From Enterobacteriaceae bacterium 4M9 (GTDB lineage Bacteria; Pseudomonadota; Gammaproteobacteria; Enterobacterales; Enterobacteriaceae), in assembly GCA_010092695.1 (NCBI GenBank), contig JAADJJ010000001.1:3472001-3536000 (forward strand): a DNA stretch of 64,000 nt. Direction: 5' to 3'. A program made the translations under genes and the position numbers. Under the pieces are notes generated by a model that made no database searches, was not told the origin of the DNA, and saw only the letters and a list, made by a program, of their open reading frames with translations. Shown here one piece after another: positions 53,774-62,255 of the stretch. Position 1 is the first letter of the stretch. Each line of letters starts with the position of its first letter.

Positions 53774-55441
53774 TTACTCGCCGATTTTCGCCCAGGTATC
53801 GCGCAGACCGACGGTACGGTTAAACACCGGCTTCTCTGCCGTAGAATGGCGGCTGTCGAGGCAAAAATAGCCTTCACGCTCGAACTGATATGCCTTGCCC
53901 ACCTCAGCGCTCTTCAGGCTCTGCTCAGCGTAGCCCTGGCGAATCACCAGCGACTCCGGGTTGATAACCGTGAGGAAGTCCTCGGCAGCGCCCGGATTCG
54001 GCACACTGAACAAACGGTCATAAAGACGGATTTCGACCGGCAGCGCATGCTGTGCGCTCACCCAGTGGATAACCCCTTTCACCTTGCGACCGTCAGCAGG
54101 ATCTTTGCTCAGCGTATCGGCATCGTAGCTGCAGAAAATGGTCGAGATGTTGCCTTCGGCATCTTTCTCGACACGCTCGGCTTTAATTACATAAGCGTTA
54201 CGCAGGCGAACTTCTTTACCCAGTACCAGGCGCTTGTACTGTTTATTCGCTTCTTCGCGAAAATCCGCACGATCGATCCAAATCTCACCGCTAAACGGCA
54301 CGTCGCGCATGCCCATTTCAGGCTGGTTCGGGTGGTTTGGCATACTGACGATTTCGCTGTGTCCCTGCGGGTAGTTTTCAATCACCAGTTTAACCGGCTC
54401 GATAACCGCCATCGCACGCGGTGCGTTCTCGTTGAGATCTTCACGGATGCAGGCTTCAAGTGCAGCCATTTCTACCGTGTTGTCCTGCTTGGTCACACCG
54501 ATGCGCTTACAGAACTCGCGAACGGCAGCAGGCGTGTAGCCACGACGACGCAGGCCGGAGATAGTCGGCATACGCGGATCGTCCCAGCCTTCTACCAGCT
54601 TGTCGGTCACCAGCAGGTTGAGCTTGCGCTTGGACATCACCGTGTATTCCAGATTCAGGCGCGAAAACTCATACTGGCGCGGATGCGTCGGGATGGTGAT
54701 GTTATCCAGCACCCAGTCGTACAGGCGACGGTTGTCCTGGAACTCCAGCGTACACAGTGAGTGAGTAATGCCTTCCAGCGCATCGGAAATGCAGTGAGTG
54801 AAGTCGTACATCGGGTAGATGCACCACTTGCTGCCGGTCTGGTGGTGATCGGCAAACTTAATGCGGTAGATAACCGGATCGCGCAGCACGATAAACGGTG
54901 ATGCCATATCGATTTTGGCACGCAGGCAGGCGCTGCCCTCGGCAAATTCACCGTTGCGCATTTTCTCAAATAGCGCCAGGTTCTCTTCAACCGTGCGGTC
55001 GCGATACGGGCTATGCTTACCAGGCTCTGTCAGCGTACCGCGATATTCGCGAATCTGCTCCGGTGACAGTTCATCGACGTAAGCCAGGCCTTTGTTAATC
55101 AGCTCAATAGCATAGGCATGCAGTTGGTCAAAATAGTCTGATGAGTACCGTACATTGCCGGTCCAGTGGAAACCCAGCCATTCAACGTCATGCTTAATGG
55201 AATCCACGTACTCGATATCTTCTTTAACCGGGTTCGTGTCATCAAAACGCAGGTTGCACTCACCTTTATAGTCCTGAGCAATGCCAAAGTTCAGGCAGAT
55301 GGACTTGGCGTGGCCGATGTGCAGGTAGCCATTCGGCTCAGGCGGGAAACGGGTATGCACGGAGTTGTGCTTACCGCTGGCCAGATCTTCATCAATAATC
55401 TGGCGAATAAAATTGGTTGGGCGGGCTTCAGCCTCACTCAT
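53774..55441 (-). CDS. glnS: Glutaminyl-tRNA synthetase
   Basis: Class I synthetase of 555 residues (E. coli 554). The HIGH-type motif is in PPEPNGYLHIGHAKS (near 33-47), and the KMSKS-type motif is VMSKRKLN. The C-terminal anticodon-binding beta-barrels are complete. The frame is open eight codons upstream; the ATG at 55441 gives the family start MSEAEARPTNFI. It is monocistronic between two terminators. Confidence 0.97.
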   Translation of the reverse strand: MSEAEARPTNFIRQIIDEDLASGKHNSVHTRFPPEPNGYLHIGHAKSICLNFGIAQDYKGECNLRFDDTNPVKEDIEYVDSIKHDVEWLGFHWTGNVRYSSDYFDQLHAYAIELINKGLAYVDELSPEQIREYRGTLTEPGKHSPYRDRTVEENLALFEKMRNGEFAEGSACLRAKIDMASPFIVLRDPVIYRIKFADHHQTGSKWCIYPMYDFTHCISDALEGITHSLCTLEFQDNRRLYDWVLDNITIPTHPRQYEFSRLNLEYTVMSKRKLNLLVTDKLVEGWDDPRMPTISGLRRRGYTPAAVREFCKRIGVTKQDNTVEMAALEACIREDLNENAPRAMAVIEPVKLVIENYPQGHSEIVSMPNHPNQPEMGMRDVPFSGEIWIDRADFREEANKQYKRLVLGKEVRLRNAYVIKAERVEKDAEGNISTIFCSYDADTLSKDPADGRKVKGVIHWVSAQHALPVEIRLYDRLFSVPNPGAAEDFLTVINPESLVIRQGYAEQSLKSAEVGKAYQFEREGYFCLDSRHSTAEKPVFNRTVGLRDTWAKIGE

Positions 55442-55546
55442 CTCAAATACCTCAAAGCGTGTCAAACGGTTTGCCGCACATGATCGTACAAGCCGTGCGT
55501 GGACACAACCTTTAGTTACAGAAAATCACACGTCCCGTCAGGGAAT

Positions 55547-55577
55547 AAAAAAGCGGCCGGGGATTAACCCGGCCGCT
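55547..55577 (-). terminator. nagE terminator
   Basis: A 10-bp GC-rich stem, AGCGGCCGGG (55552-55561) with CCCGGCCGCT (55568-55577), loop GATTAA, with six As at 55547-55552 giving the T tract on the minus strand. Confidence 0.93.
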
Positions 55578-55600
55578 AAAGGCGAAGCACTCAGGAGAGA

Positions 55601-57631
55601 TTATTTGCCTTTAATTTCATACAGTGGCGTTTGCCCTGCAACGACAGTACCGCTGGCTTTAACCACCAGACCGCCGAAGTCATCGATGTTGCTGCAAACG
55701 ACCGGGCTAATCATTGAGCGCGCATTCGCGTTCAGGAAGTCCAGATCCATTTCCAGCACCGGCTGGCCCGCCACAACCTCAGCGCCCTCTTCAACCAGGC
55801 GAGTAAAGCCTTTACCACCCAGTGCAACGGTATCAATGCCCATGTGAACAACGATTTCCGCACCTTCAGCCGTTTCAAGGCAGAATGCATGGTTAGTATT
55901 GAAGATTTTCACCACGGTTCCAGCAGCCGGAGAGACCACCGTTTTGTCGGTCGGCTTCACGGCAACACCGTCACCTACAGCCTTGCTCGCAAACGCTTCG
56001 TCCGGCACTTCATCGAGCGCTACCGTCTCACCCGTAACCGGGGAAACCAGCGTGACCAGCGTCGGCTTGGTGCTGTTAGGTACAGCCTGCGCTTTTACGG
56101 CAGCGGCTGGTGCTGCTTCTGCAGGTGCCGCATCGACATGACCGACAGTTTTCATGTTGTTGGCGATTTTCTCTGCCACAAAGCCAACAATAATCTGTAC
56201 GCTGGTTTTGTTCAGGCGGATAACGCCGCTTGCGCCCAGGCGTTTAGCCAGTGCGTCATTCACAATAGAGGAGTCTTTAACGTTCAGACGCAGACGCGTG
56301 ATACAGGCGTCGATACCGGTCAGGTTGTCAGAACCACCGATTGCCGCAATGTACTGACGCGCCAGCTGTGGGATGTCCTGCTCGCCAGAGCCGGTCACGT
56401 TGCCGCTCAGGTTCTTGTCTTCACCATCGGCTTCGCTACCGGCAACAGCCAGCTCGCGACCCGGGGTCATCATGTTGAATTTGGTGATAGCGAAGCGGAA
56501 CACCACATAGTAGATAACGAAGAACACCAGGCCCTGCGGAATCAGCATATACCACTGAGTCGCCAGCGGGTTACGAGTGGACAGCACAAGGTCAACCAGA
56601 CCGGCACTGAAGCCAAAGCCCGCAATCCACTGCATGCTTGCCGCGATGAATACGGAGATACCCGTCAGGATGGCGTGAATCACATACAGCGCCGGAGCCA
56701 CGAACATGAAGGAGAATTCCAGCGGTTCAGTGATACCTGTGAAGAACGCCGCAAACGCGCCCGCCATCATGATACCCAGCACTTTGGCTTTGTTTTCAGG
56801 ACGCGCACACTGGTAAATCGCCAGCGCCGCACCCGGCAGACCGAACATCATAATCGGGAAGAAGCCTGCCTGATAACGACCGGTGATACCCACTTCTGCC
56901 GTACCCGCTGCCAGAGACTGCGCGCCGCCCAGGAAGTTCGGGATATCGTTAATGCCCGCAACGTCGAACCAGAACACGGAGTTCAGCGCGTGATGCAGGC
57001 CAACCGGAATCAGCAGACGGTTAAAGAAGGCATAGACGCCCGCACCGACGGAACCCATTTTCTGAATGGCTTCACCGAAGTGCACCAGACCATCATAAAT
57101 AACCGGCCAGACAATCATCAGCAGGAACGCGACGATAATCATGACAAAAGAGGTCAGGATAGGCACCAGACGGCGGCCGCTGAAGAAAGACAGCGCCTTC
57201 GGTAATTCTACGCTACTAAAGCGATTGTAGAGTTCGGCGGAGATGATACCCACCATGATACCGATGAACTGGTTCTGAATTTTACCAAACGCTGCCGGTA
57301 CCTGGTCGGCCGGAATGTGTTTGATCATGGAAACCGCCGCTGGAGAACACAGCGTGGTCAGGACAAGGAAACCGACAAAACCGGTCAGCGCCGCGGCGCC
57401 ATCTTTATCTTTGGACATACCGTAAGCCACACCGATGGCAAACAGTACAGACATGTTGTCGATAATGGCAGAGCCAGACTTGATAAAGAACGCAGCAAGT
57501 GCGCTATCTCCACCCCAGCCTACCGGATCAATCCAGTAACCGACACCCATCAGGATGGCCGCTGCTGGCAATGTAGCCACCGGCACCATGAGTGCGCGGC
57601 CTACGCGCTGTAAATAACCTAGAATACTCAC
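55601..57631 (-). CDS. nagE: GlcNAc-specific PTS EIICBA transporter NagE
   Basis: 676 residues with the full C-B-A order. The membrane IIC domain (about 1-385) has GGAQS and TGITEPLEFSFMF (substrate-site motif). The IIB domain has the phospho-cysteine in GIDACITRLRLNV (about 440). The IIA domain has VHMGIDTVAL with the phospho-histidine near 595. It imports and phosphorylates N-acetylglucosamine. The GTG start at 57631 is preceded by AGGGGGAATAAA; the longer open frame runs into the promoter. From memory the IIC half differs in wording from K-12 NagE, while IIB and IIA match closely. Confidence 0.95.
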   Translation of the reverse strand: MSILGYLQRVGRALMVPVATLPAAAILMGVGYWIDPVGWGGDSALAAFFIKSGSAIIDNMSVLFAIGVAYGMSKDKDGAAALTGFVGFLVLTTLCSPAAVSMIKHIPADQVPAAFGKIQNQFIGIMVGIISAELYNRFSSVELPKALSFFSGRRLVPILTSFVMIIVAFLLMIVWPVIYDGLVHFGEAIQKMGSVGAGVYAFFNRLLIPVGLHHALNSVFWFDVAGINDIPNFLGGAQSLAAGTAEVGITGRYQAGFFPIMMFGLPGAALAIYQCARPENKAKVLGIMMAGAFAAFFTGITEPLEFSFMFVAPALYVIHAILTGISVFIAASMQWIAGFGFSAGLVDLVLSTRNPLATQWYMLIPQGLVFFVIYYVVFRFAITKFNMMTPGRELAVAGSEADGEDKNLSGNVTGSGEQDIPQLARQYIAAIGGSDNLTGIDACITRLRLNVKDSSIVNDALAKRLGASGVIRLNKTSVQIIVGFVAEKIANNMKTVGHVDAAPAEAAPAAAVKAQAVPNSTKPTLVTLVSPVTGETVALDEVPDEAFASKAVGDGVAVKPTDKTVVSPAAGTVVKIFNTNHAFCLETAEGAEIVVHMGIDTVALGGKGFTRLVEEGAEVVAGQPVLEMDLDFLNANARSMISPVVCSNIDDFGGLVVKASGTVVAGQTPLYEIKGK

Positions 57632-57742
57632 TTTATTCCCCCTATGAGACCCCGAGATGAAGAGTCGAAGCACTGTTTTTATAGTGTGGTCAAACATGAC
57701 CCTGCGGCAACGTATCACATCACTCCAGGAGTGTGTGAAAAA

Positions 57743-57763
57743 TTAATTCGTATCGCAAATTAA
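57743..57763. promoter_or_regulatory. NagC box on the nagE side
   Basis: TTAATTCG-TATCG-CAAATTAA is a near-palindrome of the NagC type, about 110 bp upstream of nagE. Confidence 0.75.
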
Positions 57764-57775
57764 ACGCGTATTTTT

Positions 57776-57791
57776 TGTGATTATAGTCACC
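57776..57791. promoter_or_regulatory. CRP site between nagE and nagB
   Basis: TGTGA-TTATAG-TCACC matches the CRP consensus in nine of ten core bases. It lies between the two NagC boxes, as in the E. coli nag regulatory region. Confidence 0.8.
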
Positions 57792-57836
57792 AAATATCTC
57801 GCCTCCTCATGCCTTTCACTGGCTATCCACAAAAAC

Positions 57837-57857
57837 TTATTTTATAGTTCAAAATAA
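57837..57857. promoter_or_regulatory. NagC box on the nagB side
   Basis: TTATTTT-ATAGTTC-AAAATAA is a perfect 7-bp inverted repeat of the NagC type. Its centre is 94 bp from the centre of the nagE-side box, about nine helical turns, which suits NagC-mediated DNA looping. Confidence 0.8.
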
Positions 57858-57960
57858 TCAAGACGGATTCAGTACGCTTGTCTGGAACTGCGTTACGCTT
57901 AATCCAGTATAAACGGCACGTCCGGGAACCATTTTTAACGTCAATTTTAAGAGGTGTATG

Positions 57961-58761
57961 ATGAGACTGATTCCTCTGGCTACGGCACAGCAGGTTGGTA
58001 AATGGGCAGCTCGCCACATTGTTAATCGTATTAATGCGTTCAAGCCGACTGCGGATCGTCCTTTCGTGCTGGGCCTGCCGACCGGCGGTACCCCACTCGA
58101 AGCCTACAAGGCGCTGGTTGAGATGCACAAAGCAGGCCAGGTTAGCTTTAAACACGTTGTTACCTTTAATATGGACGAGTACGTTGGCCTGCCTCAGGAG
58201 CATCCGGAAAGCTACCATAGCTTCATGCACCGCAACTTCTTTGATCACGTCGATATTCAGGCAGAAAACATCAACCTGCTCAACGGTAACGCACCGGATG
58301 TTGATGAAGAGTGCCGTCGTTATGAAGAAAAAATCCGCTCTTATGGCAAAATTAACCTGTTCATGGGCGGCGTAGGCAACGATGGCCACATCGCGTTCAA
58401 CGAACCGGCTTCTTCACTGGCCTCCCGTACCCGCATTAAAACGCTGACGCACGACACGCGTATCGCTAACTCCCGCTTCTTTGGCGGCGACGTAAGCCAG
58501 GTGCCGAAATATGCGCTGACCGTAGGTGTGGGTACGCTGCTCGACGCGGAAGAAGTGATGATTCTGGTGCTGGGCAACGTGAAGGCGCAGGCGCTGCAGG
58601 CGGCCGTTGAAGGCAACGTGAATCACATGTGGACCATCAGCTGTCTGCAACTGCACCCGAAAGCGGTTGTTGTGTGTGATGAGCCGTCCACGATGGAACT
58701 TAAGGTCAAAACGCTCAAGTACTTCAACGAACTCGAAGCGGAAAACATCAAAGGCCTGTAA
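57961..58761 (+). CDS. nagB: Glucosamine-6-phosphate deaminase NagB
   Basis: 266 residues, equal to E. coli NagB; allosteric hexamer that converts GlcN-6-P to fructose-6-P and ammonia. Motifs: LGLPTGGTPLEAYKAL (phosphate loop), NMDEYVGL (catalytic Asp72) and GGVGNDGHIAFNEPASS (catalytic His). Two ATGs occur in tandem; I chose the second because it gives the family length and better spacing from AAGAGGTG. It is the first gene of nagBACD. Confidence 0.97.
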   Translation: MRLIPLATAQQVGKWAARHIVNRINAFKPTADRPFVLGLPTGGTPLEAYKALVEMHKAGQVSFKHVVTFNMDEYVGLPQEHPESYHSFMHRNFFDHVDIQAENINLLNGNAPDVDEECRRYEEKIRSYGKINLFMGGVGNDGHIAFNEPASSLASRTRIKTLTHDTRIANSRFFGGDVSQVPKYALTVGVGTLLDAEEVMILVLGNVKAQALQAAVEGNVNHMWTISCLQLHPKAVVVCDEPSTMELKVKTLKYFNELEAENIKGL

Positions 58762-58789
58762 GCACGTTTTTTAATCCGGGGAGATAATT

Positions 58790-59938
58790 ATGTATGCATT
58801 AACCCACGGCCGTATTTATACCGGCCATGACGTTCTGGACGGGCACGCGGTTGTGATTGCCGATGGCCTGATTGACCGCGTTTGTCCGGTTGGCGAGCTA
58901 CCGCCAGGCATCGAAACGCGTGATTTGGGTGGTGCAATTATTGCCCCGGGTTTTATTGATGTGCAGCTTAACGGCTGCGGCGGCGTGCAGTTTAACGACA
59001 CCGCCGACGCCGTCACGGTAGACACGCTGGAAATCATGCAAAAGGCTAATGAGAAATCGGGCTGCACCAGCTATCTGCCCACGCTCATTACCTGCAGCGA
59101 TGAGCTGATGATGCAGGGCGTGCGCGTCATGCGCGAATACCTCGCAAAACACCAGAACCAGGCACTGGGCCTGCATCTTGAAGGTCCGTGGCTGAACCCG
59201 GTGAAAAAAGGCACTCATAACCCGGCTTACATCCGCAAACCTGAAGCCACACTGGTCGACTTCCTGTGCCAGAACGCCGATGTCATCACCAAAATTACGC
59301 TGGCACCGGAAATGGTGGAGCCAGAGGTGATTCGCAAACTGGTTGCCGCTGGCATCATCGTCTCTGCGGGTCACTCCAACGCGACAGTCAATGAAGCAAA
59401 ACGCGGCTTTCGTGCAGGTATTCGTTTTGCTACCCATCTTTATAATGCCATGCCTTATATCAGCGGTCGTGAACCGGGTCTTGCAGGTGCAATTTTTGAT
59501 GAGCCTGATCTGTACTGCGGTATCATTGCTGACGGCCTGCATGTGGATTACGCCAACGTACGCAATGCCAAACGCCTTAAAGGCGACAAACTGTGCCTGG
59601 TGACCGATGCCACCGCGCCGGCTGGTGCCAACATTGACAAGTTCATTTTTGCCGGTAAAACAATATACTACCGCGATGGACTGTGTGTGGACGAAAATGG
59701 CACGCTCAGCGGTTCTGCGCTCACAATGATAGAAGGCGTGCAGAATCTGGTTGAGCACGTTAACGTAGCGATGGACGAAGCGCTGCGTATGGCCACACTC
59801 TACCCTGCCCGCGCAATGGGTGTAGAAAAAACCCTGGGTACCATTGAGGCAGGAAAAGTGGCGAACCTCACCGCTTTTACGCACAACTACAACATCATCA
59901 AGACCATCGTGAACGGTAACGAGGTCGCAATCGGGTAA
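58790..59938 (+). CDS. nagA: N-acetylglucosamine-6-phosphate deacetylase NagA
   Basis: 382 residues, equal to E. coli NagA, amidohydrolase superfamily. Metal and catalytic motifs: HLEGPWLNPVKKGTHNP, VSAGHSNATVNEAK, THLYNAMPYISGREPG and LVTDATAPAGA (catalytic Asp). It produces GlcN-6-P, so it controls the level of the NagC inducer GlcNAc-6-P. It lies 28 bp after nagB. Confidence 0.97.
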   Translation: MYALTHGRIYTGHDVLDGHAVVIADGLIDRVCPVGELPPGIETRDLGGAIIAPGFIDVQLNGCGGVQFNDTADAVTVDTLEIMQKANEKSGCTSYLPTLITCSDELMMQGVRVMREYLAKHQNQALGLHLEGPWLNPVKKGTHNPAYIRKPEATLVDFLCQNADVITKITLAPEMVEPEVIRKLVAAGIIVSAGHSNATVNEAKRGFRAGIRFATHLYNAMPYISGREPGLAGAIFDEPDLYCGIIADGLHVDYANVRNAKRLKGDKLCLVTDATAPAGANIDKFIFAGKTIYYRDGLCVDENGTLSGSALTMIEGVQNLVEHVNVAMDEALRMATLYPARAMGVEKTLGTIEAGKVANLTAFTHNYNIIKTIVNGNEVAIG

Positions 59939-59946
59939 AAAAATAC

Positions 59947-61176
59947 ATGACGACTGGTGGACAGGCTCAAATTGGTAATGTCGATCTGGTAAAGCAAATT
60001 AACGGGGCTGCGGTTTATCGCCTGATAGACCAACATGGCCCGATATCACGTATCCAGATTGCCGAACAAAGCCAGCTCGCCCCCGCCAGCGTCACAAAAA
60101 TTACCCGCCAGCTGATCGAGCGCGGCTTGATTAAAGAGGTCGATCAGCAGGCTTCCACCGGCGGCAGACGCGCCATTTCTATTATTACCGAAACCCGCAA
60201 TTTTCAGGCGATAGGCGTACGCCTTGGGCGTTACGACGCCACGCTGACGCTATTTGATCTCAGCGCGCGCGCGCTGGTTGAGCAACATTACCCACTGCCG
60301 CAGCGCAGTCAGGAAAGCCTGGAACAGGCACTGCTTGATGCCATTGCCCACTTTCTCGATACCTGCCAGCGCAAACTGCGCGAGCTTATTGCCATCTCGG
60401 TGATTCTGCCGGGGCTGGTTGAGCCTGACACCGGCGTCGTGCGCTACATGCCGCATATTGAAGTCAATAACTGGCCGCTGGTGGAAAGGCTTGAGCAGCG
60501 CTTCAACCTCACCAGCTTTGTCGGTCACGATATCCGCAGCATGGCGCTGGCTGAGCACTATTTTGGGTCAACCCAGGACTGTGAAGACGCCATTCTGGTG
60601 CGTGTGCACCGCGGTACCGGCGCGGGGATATTATCCAATGGCAAAATCTTCCTCGGACGTAACGGCAACGTGGGTGAAATTGGCCATATTCAGGTCGATC
60701 CGCTCGGTGAGCGCTGCCACTGCGGTAACTTCGGCTGTCTGGAAACCATTGCCGCCAACGCAGCCATTGAACAGCGCGTGCGCCATCTGCTGGACCAGGG
60801 CTACCAGAGCCGGCTTACCGCCGAGACCTGCGATATTCGCCATATTTGCAAAGCCGCCAATAAGGGCGATCCGCTGGCAAGTGAAGTCATCGAATACGTT
60901 GGCCGTCACCTGGGCAAAGCCATCGCGATTGCCATTAACCTGTTTAACCCGCAGAAGGTGGTGATTGCCGGTGAAATCACCGAGGCCGAGCGCGTGCTGC
61001 TGCCTGCTATCGGCAACTGTATTAACTCCCAGGCGCTACAGGCGTTTCGTAAAAATCTGCCTGTAGTCTGCTCACGCCTTAACGACCGTTCGGCTATTGG
61101 CGCTTTCGCGCTGGTCAAACGCGCTATGCTTAACGGCATGCTGTTACAGCGGTTGCTTGGCGAATCTGCCCACTGA
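59947..61176 (+). CDS. nagC: Repressor NagC
   Basis: 409 residues (E. coli 406), ROK family. The N-terminal winged helix (VYRLIDQHGPISRIQIAEQSQLAPASVTKITRQLIERGL) is followed by a sugar-kinase-like domain with the zinc motif CHCGNFGCLE. It binds GlcNAc-6-P and controls nagE, nagBACD and chiP. It lies 8 bp after nagA. Confidence 0.97.
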   Translation: MTTGGQAQIGNVDLVKQINGAAVYRLIDQHGPISRIQIAEQSQLAPASVTKITRQLIERGLIKEVDQQASTGGRRAISIITETRNFQAIGVRLGRYDATLTLFDLSARALVEQHYPLPQRSQESLEQALLDAIAHFLDTCQRKLRELIAISVILPGLVEPDTGVVRYMPHIEVNNWPLVERLEQRFNLTSFVGHDIRSMALAEHYFGSTQDCEDAILVRVHRGTGAGILSNGKIFLGRNGNVGEIGHIQVDPLGERCHCGNFGCLETIAANAAIEQRVRHLLDQGYQSRLTAETCDIRHICKAANKGDPLASEVIEYVGRHLGKAIAIAINLFNPQKVVIAGEITEAERVLLPAIGNCINSQALQAFRKNLPVVCSRLNDRSAIGAFALVKRAMLNGMLLQRLLGESAH

Positions 61177-61193
61177 TCCTGCGCGCCAGCATC

Positions 61194-61222
61194 ACACCTT
61201 GTGTGTGCAGGTGTTTTCTTTT
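61194..61222 (+). terminator. Hairpin between nagC and nagD
   Basis: ACACCT (61194-61199) pairs with AGGTGT (61209-61214) around a TG-rich loop and is followed by TTTCTTTT. It is a weak terminator or attenuator within the operon. Confidence 0.5.
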
Positions 61223-61271
61223 CCGCTTGCGGTTATTACCCTAAGCGCTTCCTGAGCTATACGACCGACCT

Positions 61272-62024
61272 ATGACAATTAAAAACATCATCTGCGATAT
61301 TGACGGCGTGCTGATGCACGACAACGTTGCCATTCCAGGCGCAGCACAGTTCATCACAGGCATTATGGAAAAAGGCCTGCCGCTGGTTCTGTTGACTAAC
61401 TACCCGTCACAAACCGGCCAGGACCTGGCAAACCGCTTTGCTACGGCGGGCATCGACGTGCCAGACAGCGTCTTTTATACCTCAGCGATGGCCACCGCCG
61501 ATTTTCTGCGTCGCCAGGAAGGTAAAAAAGCCTACGTGGTGGGAGAAGGTGCACTGATTCACGAGCTTTATAAAGCCGGATTTACCATCACCGACGTGAA
61601 CCCTGACTTTGTTATTGTCGGTGAAACCCGCTCCTATAACTGGGAGATGATGCATAAGGCGGCATTCTTTGTGGCTAACGGCGCGCGCTTTATCGCCACT
61701 AATCCGGATACCCACGGCCACAGCTACTACCCCGCCTGCGGTGCCCTGTGCGCCGGTATTGAAAAAATCTCCGGACGGGCGCCATTCTACGTGGGCAAGC
61801 CCAGCCCGTGGATAATCCGCTCGGCGCTTAACAAAATGCAGGCGCACTCAGAAGAAACCGTCATTGTGGGTGACAATCTGCGTACCGATATTCTGGCAGG
61901 CTTCCAGGCCGGGCTGGAAACCATTCTGGTGCTCTCCGGCGTATCGACCCTGAATGATATTGATGATATGCCTTTCCGCCCGACCTGGATTTACCCATCG
62001 GTTGCCGAAATCGACGTTATCTGA
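61272..62024 (+). CDS. nagD: UMP/nucleotide phosphatase NagD
   Basis: 250 residues, equal to E. coli NagD, HAD superfamily type IIA. Motif I is CDIDGVLMHD, motif II LLTNYPSQ, and motif III-IV VGKPSPW with VIVGDNLRTDILAG. It dephosphorylates UMP and other nucleotides in vitro; its link to the nag pathway is unclear. It lies 95 bp after nagC. Confidence 0.95.
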   Translation: MTIKNIICDIDGVLMHDNVAIPGAAQFITGIMEKGLPLVLLTNYPSQTGQDLANRFATAGIDVPDSVFYTSAMATADFLRRQEGKKAYVVGEGALIHELYKAGFTITDVNPDFVIVGETRSYNWEMMHKAAFFVANGARFIATNPDTHGHSYYPACGALCAGIEKISGRAPFYVGKPSPWIIRSALNKMQAHSEETVIVGDNLRTDILAGFQAGLETILVLSGVSTLNDIDDMPFRPTWIYPSVAEIDVI

Positions 62025-62032
62025 TTCTCTGC

Positions 62033-62052
62033 GCCACGCCGCCCGGCGTGGC
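62033..62052 (+). terminator. Hairpin after nagD
   Basis: GCCACGCC (62033-62040) pairs with GGCGTGGC (62045-62052), loop GCCC, just after the nagD stop. It has only a poor T tract. Confidence 0.55.
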
Positions 62053-62255
62053 CCTGCATTCAATAAAACCGCCATAAAATTAACGAATCGTCAATTATTA
62101 CGGCTATTCGGTAAGCATTTTTCAGCATTCAACAACTGCTATTACTCTTTTTGTCATCCACCCGGTAAATTGCTTGCATTGCCTGGGGCAGTTACGGCAT
62201 TTTCATAGGCACGACAACGAAACACCGTCACCGGGCGGGTACAACGGAGTAAGCT

